Below, in pieces: positions 1-8,320 of a stretch of 64,000 nucleotides of DNA. The notes below the pieces were generated by a model. That model worked only from the letters and a program-made list of their open reading frames with translations, was not told the DNA's origin and made no database searches. Source of the stretch: an uncultured Lachnospiraceae bacterium (GTDB taxonomy: Bacteria > Bacillota > Clostridia > Lachnospirales > Lachnospiraceae). The position numbers and the translations under genes were made by a program. The stretch's first letter is position 1. Each line of letters begins with the position of its first letter. The stretch is from contig CACYNO010000001.1 in assembly GCA_902775895.1 (NCBI GenBank), positions 372,001 through 436,000 on the forward strand, given 5' to 3'.

Positions 1-95
1 GAGCGCAGATCATAAGTCTCGGAAGCAGGATACTGAGAACCGAAACTGCTGCCATGATGCTGATGTCTGTAATGATATATTTGTTTGAGGAATGA
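1..95 (+). CDS. rsmE: RsmE C-terminus (16S rRNA m3U1498 methyltransferase), partial
   Basis: An open frame enters from the left edge (first full codon at base 3) and stops at TGA 93-95, giving the last 30 residues of a protein. The stretch SLGSRILRTETA is the C-terminal signature of the RsmE family, SPOUT-fold methyltransferases that methylate U1498 of 16S rRNA; this segment belongs to the SAM-binding knot. The rest of the gene lies outside the window. The stop is two bases before the preferred start of the cysteine desulfurase, so the two are probably co-transcribed. The assignment rests on the tail alone, but the motif is distinctive. Confidence 0.85.
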   Translation, partial: AQIISLGSRILRTETAAMMLMSVMIYLFEE

Positions 96-97
96 AA

Positions 98-1255
98 ATG
101 GAGATTTATTTTGATAATGCAGCAACCACAAAACCCTTTCCTGAGGTTGCAAAAGAGGTTTTTGAAGTATCCCTGTCAGATTACGGCAACCCGTCTTCAA
201 AGCACATGAAAGGCGTGGACGCTGAAAAACATATAAAAAATACTAAAGAGATCTTATTACGTATACTGAAATGTAAAGAAAATGAGATTATCTTTACATC
301 AGGTGCCACTGAATCAAATAACATGGCGATAAAAGGTGCGGTGAAAGCCCGTGAGCGTTACGGAAAACATATCATCACAACATCCGTGGAGCATGCTTCG
401 GTAAGAGAACCTTTTTTGGAACTGGAAAAGCAGGGGTATGATGTTACTTTTCTTCCCACGGACTCTTTCGGCAAGGTTGATCTTGAGAGTCTGAAAGAAA
501 GTCTCCGGGAAGATACGGTCTTTGTTTCCGTAATGTATGTGAATAACGAGACCGGTATCATCCAGCCGGTAAGCGAGATAGGTGAGATTTTAAAAACATA
601 CAACAGTGACATAATATTTCATGTGGACGCAGTCCAGGCTTTCGGTAAGATGCGTGTTATCCCGAAGAATATCAAGGCTGATCTTTTATCGGTCAGTGCC
701 CACAAATTTCACGGTCCCAAGGGTGTGGGATTTTTGTATGTCAGGGACGGCGTAAGGGTACTTCCCATGATAGAGGGAGGCGGGCAGCAAAAAGGGATGC
801 GGTCCGGCACCGAAAATGTACCGGGGATCGCAGGACTTGGAAAGGCCGTTGATATCATCTATTCAGGTGATCTTGACTTACGTATCAGTCATTTAAAAGA
901 TTTAAGAGAGTGGTTTTTAACCGGGATATCGGGACTGGAAGGTATTACAGTTAATGGTGGAGATGGAGATGACCAGGCACCGCATATCGTGAGTGTAACC
1001 GTGTCCGGCATTCGCAGCGAGGTACTGCTTCATGCCATGGAAGATAAAGGTATCTACATATCATCCGGTTCTGCATGCTCTTCAAATAAACCGGGGCTTA
1101 GCTTTGCTCTCACTGCTATGGGACTTTCCAAAGAGGAAACGGAGTCAACCGTCAGGTTCAGTTTTTCCTATGAGTCCACAAAGGATGAGATCGATATGAG
1201 TATCAAAGCTTTAAAGGAGCTGGTGCCGGTGCTCAGACAATTTGTAAGAAAATGA
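98..1255 (+). CDS. iscS: Cysteine desulfurase (NifS/IscS family), partner of ThiI
   Basis: PLP-dependent class V aminotransferase-fold enzyme that takes sulfur from cysteine as a persulfide. It opens with EIYFDNAATTKP; the PLP lysine sits in SAHKFHGPKG (about residue 203) and the persulfide cysteine in SGSACSS (about residue 327). At 385 residues it is family-typical. ATG 98 is chosen over ATG 92 because the Shine-Dalgarno GAGGA (87-91) is six bases before 98 but touches 92. thiI follows 19 bp downstream, the same pairing as nifZ-thiI in Bacillus, so the likely role is sulfur donation for tRNA 4-thiouridine (and perhaps thiamine), rather than general Fe-S assembly; that role is inferred from context. 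Confidence 0.93.
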   Translation: MEIYFDNAATTKPFPEVAKEVFEVSLSDYGNPSSKHMKGVDAEKHIKNTKEILLRILKCKENEIIFTSGATESNNMAIKGAVKARERYGKHIITTSVEHASVREPFLELEKQGYDVTFLPTDSFGKVDLESLKESLREDTVFVSVMYVNNETGIIQPVSEIGEILKTYNSDIIFHVDAVQAFGKMRVIPKNIKADLLSVSAHKFHGPKGVGFLYVRDGVRVLPMIEGGGQQKGMRSGTENVPGIAGLGKAVDIIYSGDLDLRISHLKDLREWFLTGISGLEGITVNGGDGDDQAPHIVSVTVSGIRSEVLLHAMEDKGIYISSGSACSSNKPGLSFALTAMGLSKEETESTVRFSFSYESTKDEIDMSIKALKELVPVLRQFVRK

Positions 1256-1274
1256 TGGTTTTACGGGGTATAAA

Positions 1275-2456
1275 ATGTATAAAGCTTTTTTGATAAAATA
1301 CGGAGAGATAGGATTAAAGGGAAATAACCGCCATCTTTTTGAGGATGCTTTGGTAAGCGAGATCGCAAGAGTCCTTAAAAAAACTGACGGGGATTTTTTA
1401 GTGACAAAAGAAAACGGCAGAATATATGCCACTGCAAGGTCGGAATTTGACTATGACGAGGTAGTTGAGATACTGGGTAAAGTATTCGGTATCGTATGGA
1501 TCTGCCCCGTAGTTCAGATAGAAGATAATGGCGTGGAAGATCTGGGAGAAAATCTTATCAGATATATCGATTCTGCATATAAGGATAAGAATTTTACCTT
1601 TAAAGTTGAAGCAAGGAGAGCAAGAAAGAATTTTCCACTTAACTCCATGGAGATAAATCAGGAAATGGGTCATATTCTTCTTGAAAAATTCCCTGAAATG
1701 AAAGTTGATGTACATGATCCGGATGTTCTTATTTCCATCGAGGTCAGAAAGCAGATCAACATCTACTCAAAAGAGATTCCCGGGCAGGGCGGCATGCCTG
1801 CCGGTATATCAGGAAGTGCAATGCTTCTTCTTTCAGGCGGCATAGATTCACCTGTGGCGGGATATATGATCGCAAAAAGAGGTGTTAAGGTTTTTGCGAC
1901 TTATTTTCATGCACCTCCATACACAAGTGAGCGTGCAAAGCAAAAGGTTGTGGATCTGGCTAAGATCGTTTCAGAATATGCCGGTCCGATCACATTAAAT
2001 ATCATTGATTTTACAGCTATTCAGCTTGAGATATATAAGTCATGTCCCCATGATGAGCTTACTATCATCATGAGGCGTATCATGATGCGTATCGCACAAG
2101 ATCTGGCAGAAAAAAATAACTGCATGGGGCTTGTGACGGGAGAAAGTATAGGCCAGGTTGCCAGTCAGACCATGCACGGACTATATTGTACAAACGAGGT
2201 TTGTACCATGCCTGTATACAGACCGCTGATAGCATTTGATAAACAGGACATCATAGATGTGGCAAAAAGGATAGGGACTTACGAGACATCCATCCAGCCA
2301 TTTGAAGACTGCTGTACTATCTTTGTTGCAAAACATCCGGTGACAAAGCCTAAGCTTGATATCATAAAAAGAGATGAGACTAAATTGCCTGAAAATATTG
2401 AAGATATGATAAAGACCGCCGAAGAAACGGCGGAGATCATAATATGTGAAAAATAA
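1275..2456 (+). CDS. thiI: tRNA sulfurtransferase ThiI (4-thiouridine synthase)
   Basis: 393 residues with the expected order: N-terminal ferredoxin-like and THUMP region that binds tRNA (about 1-165), then a PP-loop ATP pyrophosphatase domain with LLLSGGIDSPVAGYM near residue 185. It adenylates U8 of tRNA and installs sulfur supplied by the adjacent cysteine desulfurase. The C-terminal rhodanese domain of the E. coli enzyme is absent, as in Bacillus-type ThiI. The cysteine-rich stretch FEDCCTIF near residue 340 is conserved in the family. GGGG lies six bases before the ATG. Confidence 0.95.
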   Translation: MYKAFLIKYGEIGLKGNNRHLFEDALVSEIARVLKKTDGDFLVTKENGRIYATARSEFDYDEVVEILGKVFGIVWICPVVQIEDNGVEDLGENLIRYIDSAYKDKNFTFKVEARRARKNFPLNSMEINQEMGHILLEKFPEMKVDVHDPDVLISIEVRKQINIYSKEIPGQGGMPAGISGSAMLLLSGGIDSPVAGYMIAKRGVKVFATYFHAPPYTSERAKQKVVDLAKIVSEYAGPITLNIIDFTAIQLEIYKSCPHDELTIIMRRIMMRIAQDLAEKNNCMGLVTGESIGQVASQTMHGLYCTNEVCTMPVYRPLIAFDKQDIIDVAKRIGTYETSIQPFEDCCTIFVAKHPVTKPKLDIIKRDETKLPENIEDMIKTAEETAEIIICEK

Positions 2457-2473
2457 AAAAGGAGGAGATCACT

Positions 2474-4249
2474 ATTTTACTAACTGAAAATCAAAGGGCG
2501 GCGGCCATGCATTATAAGGGTCCCGCCCTTGTTCTTGCAGGACCCGGCAGCGGAAAGACCACGGTGCTTGTTGAGAGGGTGAAAAACCTTATCCTGGAAC
2601 GAAATGTGAGTCCCGACAAGATCCTTGTGGTTACATTTGCCAGGTCTGCCGCCGCTCAGATGCAGGAACGTTTTTTAAGATCAACTGAAGGAAGATTTGC
2701 TTCCGTTACATTTTCTACAATTCATTCGGTATGTTATTCAATCATTAATTCTGAAGATTCTTTTGTAAATTATTCTTTATTACCCGAGAATGAAAAAACA
2801 GATTTTTTAAGAAAAACCATTCAGGAATATTTTTTAAGATTCCCGGAACAGACTAAAGTGCCGGGATTATTAAAGGATGTTCTGATGGAGTTGTCAGCCT
2901 TTAAAAAAGGTAAAAACATGAGAGGGGGATATAAGACCAAATATTGTGACCGGCGCCTGTTTGAATACTGTAAAAATAAGCTTGAAGAATTTAAGGCGTT
3001 TAATAAATATTTTGATTTTGATGATATGGCAGAAATGACAGACAGATTATTATCATCGAACACTGAACTTTACGGAAGGTCTGTCCGGTTCGAGTATGTG
3101 CTGGTTGATGAGTTTCAGGATACGGGAGCTGATCAGTTTTCGTTTTTAAGAAAGCTTTGCATTGAGGATAATTTTTACGCAGTAGGTGATGAAGACCAGT
3201 CAATTTACGGCTTCAGGGGAGCCTGCCCTGAGATCATGCTTAAGTTTCGGGAATATTTCAGTGATTGCAGGATATACGATCTGCCTGAAAATTTCAGAAG
3301 CCATTCTGAAATAGTAAACAAATCTGCAACACTTATCAAAAATAATAAAAAAAGATATGACAAAAGATCTCTGGCTGTTTTAAAATCCGAAAATGATGAA
3401 AGCGTTAAGATCTTATCCGCAAAAGACGAAAATGAGGAACTTGATCTTTTGATATCAGAGATCAGAAGGGTAGCAAAAACATCGGAGAGCATTGCGGTGC
3501 TTGTCAGGACAAGAGGGTCGCTGGATCTTGTCGCAGGAAAGTTAATTCAAAACGATATCAATTTTTTTGTAAAAGATAAGGTCAGCAATATTTTTGAAGT
3601 TCCTGTTATAAAGACCGTTATGTCTTTTTTTGAAGTATCTGCCGGTGCAGGAAGCACGGATGACTATATAAGGATTTTTAAAACAACGGATCTTAAAGCC
3701 TATGAAAGTTTTTTGGGGTCACATAGTTTCAGTTGGGAAAGTATTCGTTCGTACTACAGAGGAGATGAAAAAGTAAAAGATTTTGAATACAAAGTAAAAA
3801 GCATCAGAAAATTTTCTCCCGAGATCGCACTTGAGTTTATAAGAAATGTTTTAGGGTTGGACAGAAAAATATCTGTTTATGAAAAAAGTAAGCTTTGTGA
3901 ATTTGAGATGGTTATTAAAGGGTGCGAGAATATCCGGAGCGTCTTAGATCGTGAAAAGACTTATAGTGAAATGGTTGAATGTAAGAATACTGATAAAAAT
4001 CTTGTATTATCAACCATACATTCTGCAAAGGGGCTTGAGTTTGACAGAGTGTTCATACCCTTTATGAACGAAGGAAACATCCCGTTATCAAAAGCAGTGT
4101 CTGAAAATGACACGGAAGAAGAACGGAGGATCTTTTATGTAGCGCTTACCAGGGCAAAAAATGGGGTTACAATGAGTTTTCATGAATCCTTACGAAATAA
4201 AAGAGCAGTACCTTCCCGTTTTTTAAAGGAAATGGGATTTTTGCCTTGA
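2474..4249 (+). CDS. Short UvrD/PcrA-like superfamily 1 helicase with AUU start
   Basis: 591-residue SF1A helicase. Visible motifs: Walker A GPGSGKTT (about residue 24), VDEFQDT (about 211), GDEDQSIYGFRGA (motif III), LPENFRSHSEIV (motif IV), TIHSAKGLEFDRVF (motif V) and RRIFYVALTRAK (motif VI, about 550). The Q motif (LTENQRAAA) lies upstream of the first ATG (2507), so translation must begin earlier. The only plausible initiator is ATT at 2474, seven bases after GGAGGA (2461-2466). UvrD and PcrA are usually over 700 residues; this one lacks the long C-terminal tail and has a reduced 2B region. It probably acts in DNA repair or replication restart, but the exact role is unknown. Confidence 0.85.
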   Translation: MLLTENQRAAAMHYKGPALVLAGPGSGKTTVLVERVKNLILERNVSPDKILVVTFARSAAAQMQERFLRSTEGRFASVTFSTIHSVCYSIINSEDSFVNYSLLPENEKTDFLRKTIQEYFLRFPEQTKVPGLLKDVLMELSAFKKGKNMRGGYKTKYCDRRLFEYCKNKLEEFKAFNKYFDFDDMAEMTDRLLSSNTELYGRSVRFEYVLVDEFQDTGADQFSFLRKLCIEDNFYAVGDEDQSIYGFRGACPEIMLKFREYFSDCRIYDLPENFRSHSEIVNKSATLIKNNKKRYDKRSLAVLKSENDESVKILSAKDENEELDLLISEIRRVAKTSESIAVLVRTRGSLDLVAGKLIQNDINFFVKDKVSNIFEVPVIKTVMSFFEVSAGAGSTDDYIRIFKTTDLKAYESFLGSHSFSWESIRSYYRGDEKVKDFEYKVKSIRKFSPEIALEFIRNVLGLDRKISVYEKSKLCEFEMVIKGCENIRSVLDREKTYSEMVECKNTDKNLVLSTIHSAKGLEFDRVFIPFMNEGNIPLSKAVSENDTEEERRIFYVALTRAKNGVTMSFHESLRNKRAVPSRFLKEMGFLP

Positions 4250-4274
4250 TAATTTCTAAAGTTAAGTGTAAAAT
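4246..4274 (+). promoter_or_regulatory. Sigma-A-type promoter for the Lrp/leuA unit
   Basis: TTGATA (4246-4251), a 17-bp spacer, and TAAAAT (4269-4274). The -35 overlaps the stop codon of the helicase. Predicted start is about 40 bases before the regulator's ATG. No T-box or leader-peptide structure was found ahead of leuA, so control may fall to the Lrp-like protein itself. Confidence 0.7.
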
Positions 4275-4323
4275 AAATATTAATTAATAATTTAAAGTTT
4301 TTTCTTATATCTGGAGGAACATA

Positions 4324-4791
4324 ATGGATAAAATTGATAAAAAACTTGTAACACTACTTCAGGAGAATGCGCGTATGCCCCTAAAGGCACTGGCAGAGCA
4401 GGTATTTCTGTCATCGCCCGCAGTTTCAGCCCGCATTGAGAGGCTTGAGGAAGAGGGTATAATACAGGGATATGAAGCAAAGATCAATCAATTAAAGATA
4501 GGCTATCATATTACTGCATTTATCAATCTTGAGGTTGCGCCTGCAAGGAAGCCGGAATTTTATCCTTTTATACAAAGTTGTTCAAGTGTTGTTGAATGTA
4601 ACTGCGTTACCGGTAATTATTCCATGCTTCTGAAGGTGGTATTTCCAAGCACTATGGAGCTTGATGCATTTATCGGACAACTGCAGCAATTCGGCAGGAC
4701 CAGTACACAGATCGTTTTTTCCACACCTGTACAGACAAGGGGAATAAACGTAAATGTGGATGTGAATGATATAGGAAATACAACAGAATAA
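4324..4791 (+). CDS. Lrp/AsnC family transcriptional regulator
   Basis: 155 residues: N-terminal winged helix-turn-helix (DKIDKKLVTLLQENARMPL through SARIERLEEEGII, residues 2-48), then an AsnC_trans_reg/RAM ligand domain (about 65-140). These proteins form dimers or octamers and respond to amino acids such as leucine. TGGAGGAAC precedes the ATG. leuA starts 18 bp downstream on the same strand, so it probably senses branched-chain amino acids and adjusts leuA; the ligand is an inference. Confidence 0.92.
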   Translation: MDKIDKKLVTLLQENARMPLKALAEQVFLSSPAVSARIERLEEEGIIQGYEAKINQLKIGYHITAFINLEVAPARKPEFYPFIQSCSSVVECNCVTGNYSMLLKVVFPSTMELDAFIGQLQQFGRTSTQIVFSTPVQTRGINVNVDVNDIGNTTE

Positions 4792-4809
4792 AAAAAGGAG
4801 GAAAAGGTC

Positions 4810-6477
4810 ATGTTTGATTTCAGACAATATAAAAGAGGCTATTATATGCCTCCGGTCGAATGTAATGACTGGGTTAAAAAAGAATATATAGACAAAGCGC
4901 CTGTATGGTGTTCCGTAGATCTCAGGGATGGAAATCAGGCTCTTATCGAGCCGATGGGTCTGGATGAAAAGCTTGAGTTTTTTAAGACTCTTTTAAAGGT
5001 CGGGTTTAAGCACATTGAAGTCGGCTTTCCTGCCGCATCCGATACGGAATATGAATTTTTAAGGACACTTATCGATAACGATATGATCCCCGACGATGTT
5101 ACTATCCAGGTTCTGACCCAGGCAAGAGAGCATATCATCAGAAAGACGTTTCAAGCCGTATCGGGTGCCAAGAATGTTATCGTGCATGTGTATAATTCTA
5201 CGTCAGTAGCACAAAGAGAGCAGGTTTTCGGAAAAACAAAAGAAGAGGTAAAGCAGATCGCGATAAATGGTGCCAAACTTTTGAAAGAGCTGGCTGAAGA
5301 CCAGCCGGGAAATATCATATTTGAATATTCTCCCGAAAGCTTCACGGGAACAGAGCCGGAATATGCTCTTGAGGTGTGTAATGCTGTTATAGATATATGG
5401 GAGCCTGTACCTGAGCATAAATGTATAATCAATCTTCCCGTAACTGTGGAAATGTCTATGCCTCATGTGTATGCTTCACAAGTAGAGTATATGAGCAAGA
5501 ACCTTCACAGAAGAGACAGCGTTCTTATCTCCATACATCCGCATAATGACAGGGGGACGGCTGTGGCGGATGCCGAACTTGCAATACTTGCAGGAGGAGA
5601 CCGTATTGAAGGAACTCTTTTCGGTAACGGTGAGAGGACGGGAAATGTTGACATTATTACCCTGGCAATGAATATGTATGCCCAGGGAGTTGATCCTGAA
5701 CTTGATTTTTCCGACATGAAGTCCATTGTCAAAGTGTATGAGAGATGTACACAGTTTAAGGTTGAAGACAGAAGACCGTACTGCGGAAAGCTTGTTTTTG
5801 CTGCTTTTTCCGGTTCACATCAGGATGCCATTGCAAAAGGCATGCGCTACAAGACAGAAAACAACAGCAATACATGGGCAGTTCCTTATCTTCCTATCAA
5901 TCCGGAGGACGTGGGAAGAACCTATGATACAGATGTTATCCGTATTAATTCCCAGTCAGGTAAGGGCGGTGTTGCATACGTTTTAGAGATGAACTACGGA
6001 ATAGATATCCCTAAGGCCATGCGTGAAGATATCGGTTATGCGGTTAAGGATGTATCTGATGAGATGCACAAGGAACTTTCGCCTCAGGAAGTATACGATA
6101 TTTTCAAGAGCAGATATTTAAAGTATGATCCCGTGTTTAAGATAGACGGAGTTCATTTTGTCCAGGAAGACAATAATGAGATCACTGCTAAAGTAAATAT
6201 CGTACATAATGGTAAGGCAACAGAGGTGGCTGAAAAAGGAAACGGTCGTCTGAACGCCGTTGCCAAAGCGCTTGAGTCGTATTTTAATACCAGCTGCAAT
6301 GTAACTCTTTATGAGGAACACGCCCTTGCAAACGGCTCTGATTCATCCGCTATTGCATATGTAGGTGTTTCTGATGATAAGGACAGAGTCTTTTTCGGAG
6401 CAGGTATAGACCCCGATATCATGAGAGCGTCTATTGATGCATTGGAGTCGGCTGTAAACAGACAGTTGGAAAATTGA
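4810..6477 (+). CDS. leuA: 2-isopropylmalate synthase (long LeuA form)
   Basis: Condenses acetyl-CoA with 2-ketoisovalerate, the first committed step of leucine synthesis. 555 residues: N-terminal extension, HMGL-like TIM barrel starting at VDLRDGNQAL (about residue 37), metal-site motif HPHNDRGTAV and the ERTGN segment typical of LeuA, then a C-terminal allosteric LeuA_dimer domain (about 430-555), where leucine would bind. It resembles the long form of Actinobacteria and many Clostridia. AAAGGAGG sits eight bases before the ATG. leuB, leuC and leuD are not in the window. Confidence 0.95.
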   Translation: MFDFRQYKRGYYMPPVECNDWVKKEYIDKAPVWCSVDLRDGNQALIEPMGLDEKLEFFKTLLKVGFKHIEVGFPAASDTEYEFLRTLIDNDMIPDDVTIQVLTQAREHIIRKTFQAVSGAKNVIVHVYNSTSVAQREQVFGKTKEEVKQIAINGAKLLKELAEDQPGNIIFEYSPESFTGTEPEYALEVCNAVIDIWEPVPEHKCIINLPVTVEMSMPHVYASQVEYMSKNLHRRDSVLISIHPHNDRGTAVADAELAILAGGDRIEGTLFGNGERTGNVDIITLAMNMYAQGVDPELDFSDMKSIVKVYERCTQFKVEDRRPYCGKLVFAAFSGSHQDAIAKGMRYKTENNSNTWAVPYLPINPEDVGRTYDTDVIRINSQSGKGGVAYVLEMNYGIDIPKAMREDIGYAVKDVSDEMHKELSPQEVYDIFKSRYLKYDPVFKIDGVHFVQEDNNEITAKVNIVHNGKATEVAEKGNGRLNAVAKALESYFNTSCNVTLYEEHALANGSDSSAIAYVGVSDDKDRVFFGAGIDPDIMRASIDALESAVNRQLEN

Positions 6478-6501
6478 CAGATCTGAAAGGCAGATTTTTA
6501 A

Positions 6502-7278
6502 ATGAAAAAACTGGTGGCAAGTGATATAGACGGAACTTTATTGCCATTCGGTCATACCCATATCAGTCAGAGTTTTTTTGATGTCATCAATGAACTTGAC
6601 CGTATGGGTATTATTTTTGTTGCCGCAAGCGGCAGGCAGATACCGAGCCTGCACATGCTGTTTGATAAAGTAAAGGATAAGATCCTTTTTATCGCGGAAA
6701 ACGGGGCATATGTAGAATATAAAGGAGAGGTCCTTCATGAAGCGGGGATGAGCCATTCTCTAGTAAAAGAGATAGTTGCTGATATCGAAAAAACCCCGGG
6801 GTGCGAACCCATTGTTTCGACTAAGGAAACTGTTTATATAACAAAGCATGCAGATGAGTTTTTCAGATCAAGGGAAAAAGAGATCCTGTATTCCACAACC
6901 GTAACGGATGATTTTTTCAACATAAATGATAAGGTGTTTAAGGTTACGGCCTGCAACTATGACGGCATCCTGCAAAATGCCCGTACATTTGCCAAATCAT
7001 GGGAAAAGTTTGCGTCTGTCACGGTATCGGGCTTTATGTATTTTGACTTTATGGATCTGTCTGTCAGCAAAGGAAATGCGCTGGGGAAGGTCATGAACAT
7101 ATTAAAACTTGCTCCCGATGACTGCATGGTGTTCGGTGATAATTATAACGATATTTCGATGCTGAAAAAAACACCCAATGCTTTTGCTATGGAACATTCA
7201 GATGATACGGTCAAGGCGTATGCAAGATATTTGACCGGAGATGTTGAAGATACTATTAGAAAAATATATAATATTTGA
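6502..7278 (+). CDS. Cof-type HAD-superfamily phosphatase
   Basis: 258 residues with HAD motif I DIDGTLLP (residues 8-15), an IIB-type Cof cap domain, the conserved lysine in the VSKGNALGKV region (about 195) and motif IV GDNYNDISML (about 213). The family removes phosphate from sugar phosphates, nucleotides or cofactors such as FMN and PLP; the substrate cannot be read from sequence. It follows leuA by 24 bp and precedes a peptidyl-prolyl isomerase by 27 bp, with no functional link evident. Confidence 0.88.
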   Translation: MKKLVASDIDGTLLPFGHTHISQSFFDVINELDRMGIIFVAASGRQIPSLHMLFDKVKDKILFIAENGAYVEYKGEVLHEAGMSHSLVKEIVADIEKTPGCEPIVSTKETVYITKHADEFFRSREKEILYSTTVTDDFFNINDKVFKVTACNYDGILQNARTFAKSWEKFASVTVSGFMYFDFMDLSVSKGNALGKVMNILKLAPDDCMVFGDNYNDISMLKKTPNAFAMEHSDDTVKAYARYLTGDVEDTIRKIYNI

Positions 7279-7305
7279 AGTTTTTTAAAAATCACAGGTG
7301 ATATT

Positions 7306-8304
7306 ATGAGTTCAAAAAGATCAGGTAAAGCTAAGATTTGGTTTATTATAGCCGGTATCATTACGGCAGGTATTGTTGTATTCACCATTTTCTTTAACGG
7401 AAACGGCTTGTACTTTACATTTGGGATGCCTTCGGAAACGGCGTTACGGGCAGACGGTGAGGCCGCATCTGTTATGGCGGCAAAGATACTGCTTGTCGAT
7501 GAGAAGACGAAGCTTTTGGATGTATCAGATGATAAAATACTTCCTGCTTCAGTAAACGGTGAGACCGTGGAAGATTACATAAAGAACAATGTGAAAAGCC
7601 GTCTTTCAAGAGTCGCAGCCCTTAATGCAATGGCGAAGAAAAAAGGCGTAGTTCTTTCACACGTTCAAAAAGAAGAAGTGGAAAATGCAGCCTCTGTTTA
7701 TTATCAGGGATTAAGTGATGAGCAAAGGGGAAGCCTTGAAGTCAGCAAAGACAAGCTTTCTGACATGTTCAGACAGTTTAAGGTCGCTGAGGAGATGAAA
7801 AACTACATCTTATCTGATGACTCGGTGGAAGTAAGCACTGACGAGGCAAGGGTAATATCCATTCTCTATATTTGCAACGAATCTGAGGAAGAAGCACGAA
7901 AAGCTCTTGATGAGTTAAAGAGCGGAACTCCGTTTTATGATGTTGCGGCAAAATATAATTCCGATGAATCATATACGGCAGAGCTAAAAAGAGGGGATAC
8001 GGAAAAAAGTTTTGAAAACGTTGCTTTTAACCTTAAATCCGGGGAACTCAGTGATGTTGTATCATCTGAGGGAAGATTCTATATAATCAAGTGTTCAAGT
8101 GACAATGAACAGTCTAAGACAGACGCTAACAAGGAATATCTTCTTGCAAAGAAAAGAAATGAGGAATTTGAAAGACTTTTCCTTCCTTATGAGAATTCGA
8201 CTTATATAGAACTGAACGGTTCACAATGGGAAAAGATGAACGTTAATGATATCCCTGAAGCAGACGTTTTATTTGATGACATTTACAGACAATATATTAA
8301 TTAA
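7306..8304 (+). CDS. Membrane-anchored parvulin-type peptidyl-prolyl isomerase (PrsA/SurA-like)
   Basis: 332 residues. A lysine-rich start and one hydrophobic segment (about 12-31) indicate an uncleaved anchor or signal peptide without a lipobox. A SurA_N-like helical chaperone region follows (about 75-170), then a parvulin domain around residues 180-270 (ARVISILYICNE ... ELKRGDTEKSFENVAF ... GRFYIIKC). It would fold exported proteins outside the membrane. The parvulin domain is divergent, so it may act mainly as a chaperone. The ATG follows AGGTGAT. Confidence 0.8.
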   Translation: MSSKRSGKAKIWFIIAGIITAGIVVFTIFFNGNGLYFTFGMPSETALRADGEAASVMAAKILLVDEKTKLLDVSDDKILPASVNGETVEDYIKNNVKSRLSRVAALNAMAKKKGVVLSHVQKEEVENAASVYYQGLSDEQRGSLEVSKDKLSDMFRQFKVAEEMKNYILSDDSVEVSTDEARVISILYICNESEEEARKALDELKSGTPFYDVAAKYNSDESYTAELKRGDTEKSFENVAFNLKSGELSDVVSSEGRFYIIKCSSDNEQSKTDANKEYLLAKKRNEEFERLFLPYENSTYIELNGSQWEKMNVNDIPEADVLFDDIYRQYIN

Positions 8305-8320
8305 TAACCAGAGGTAAAAG

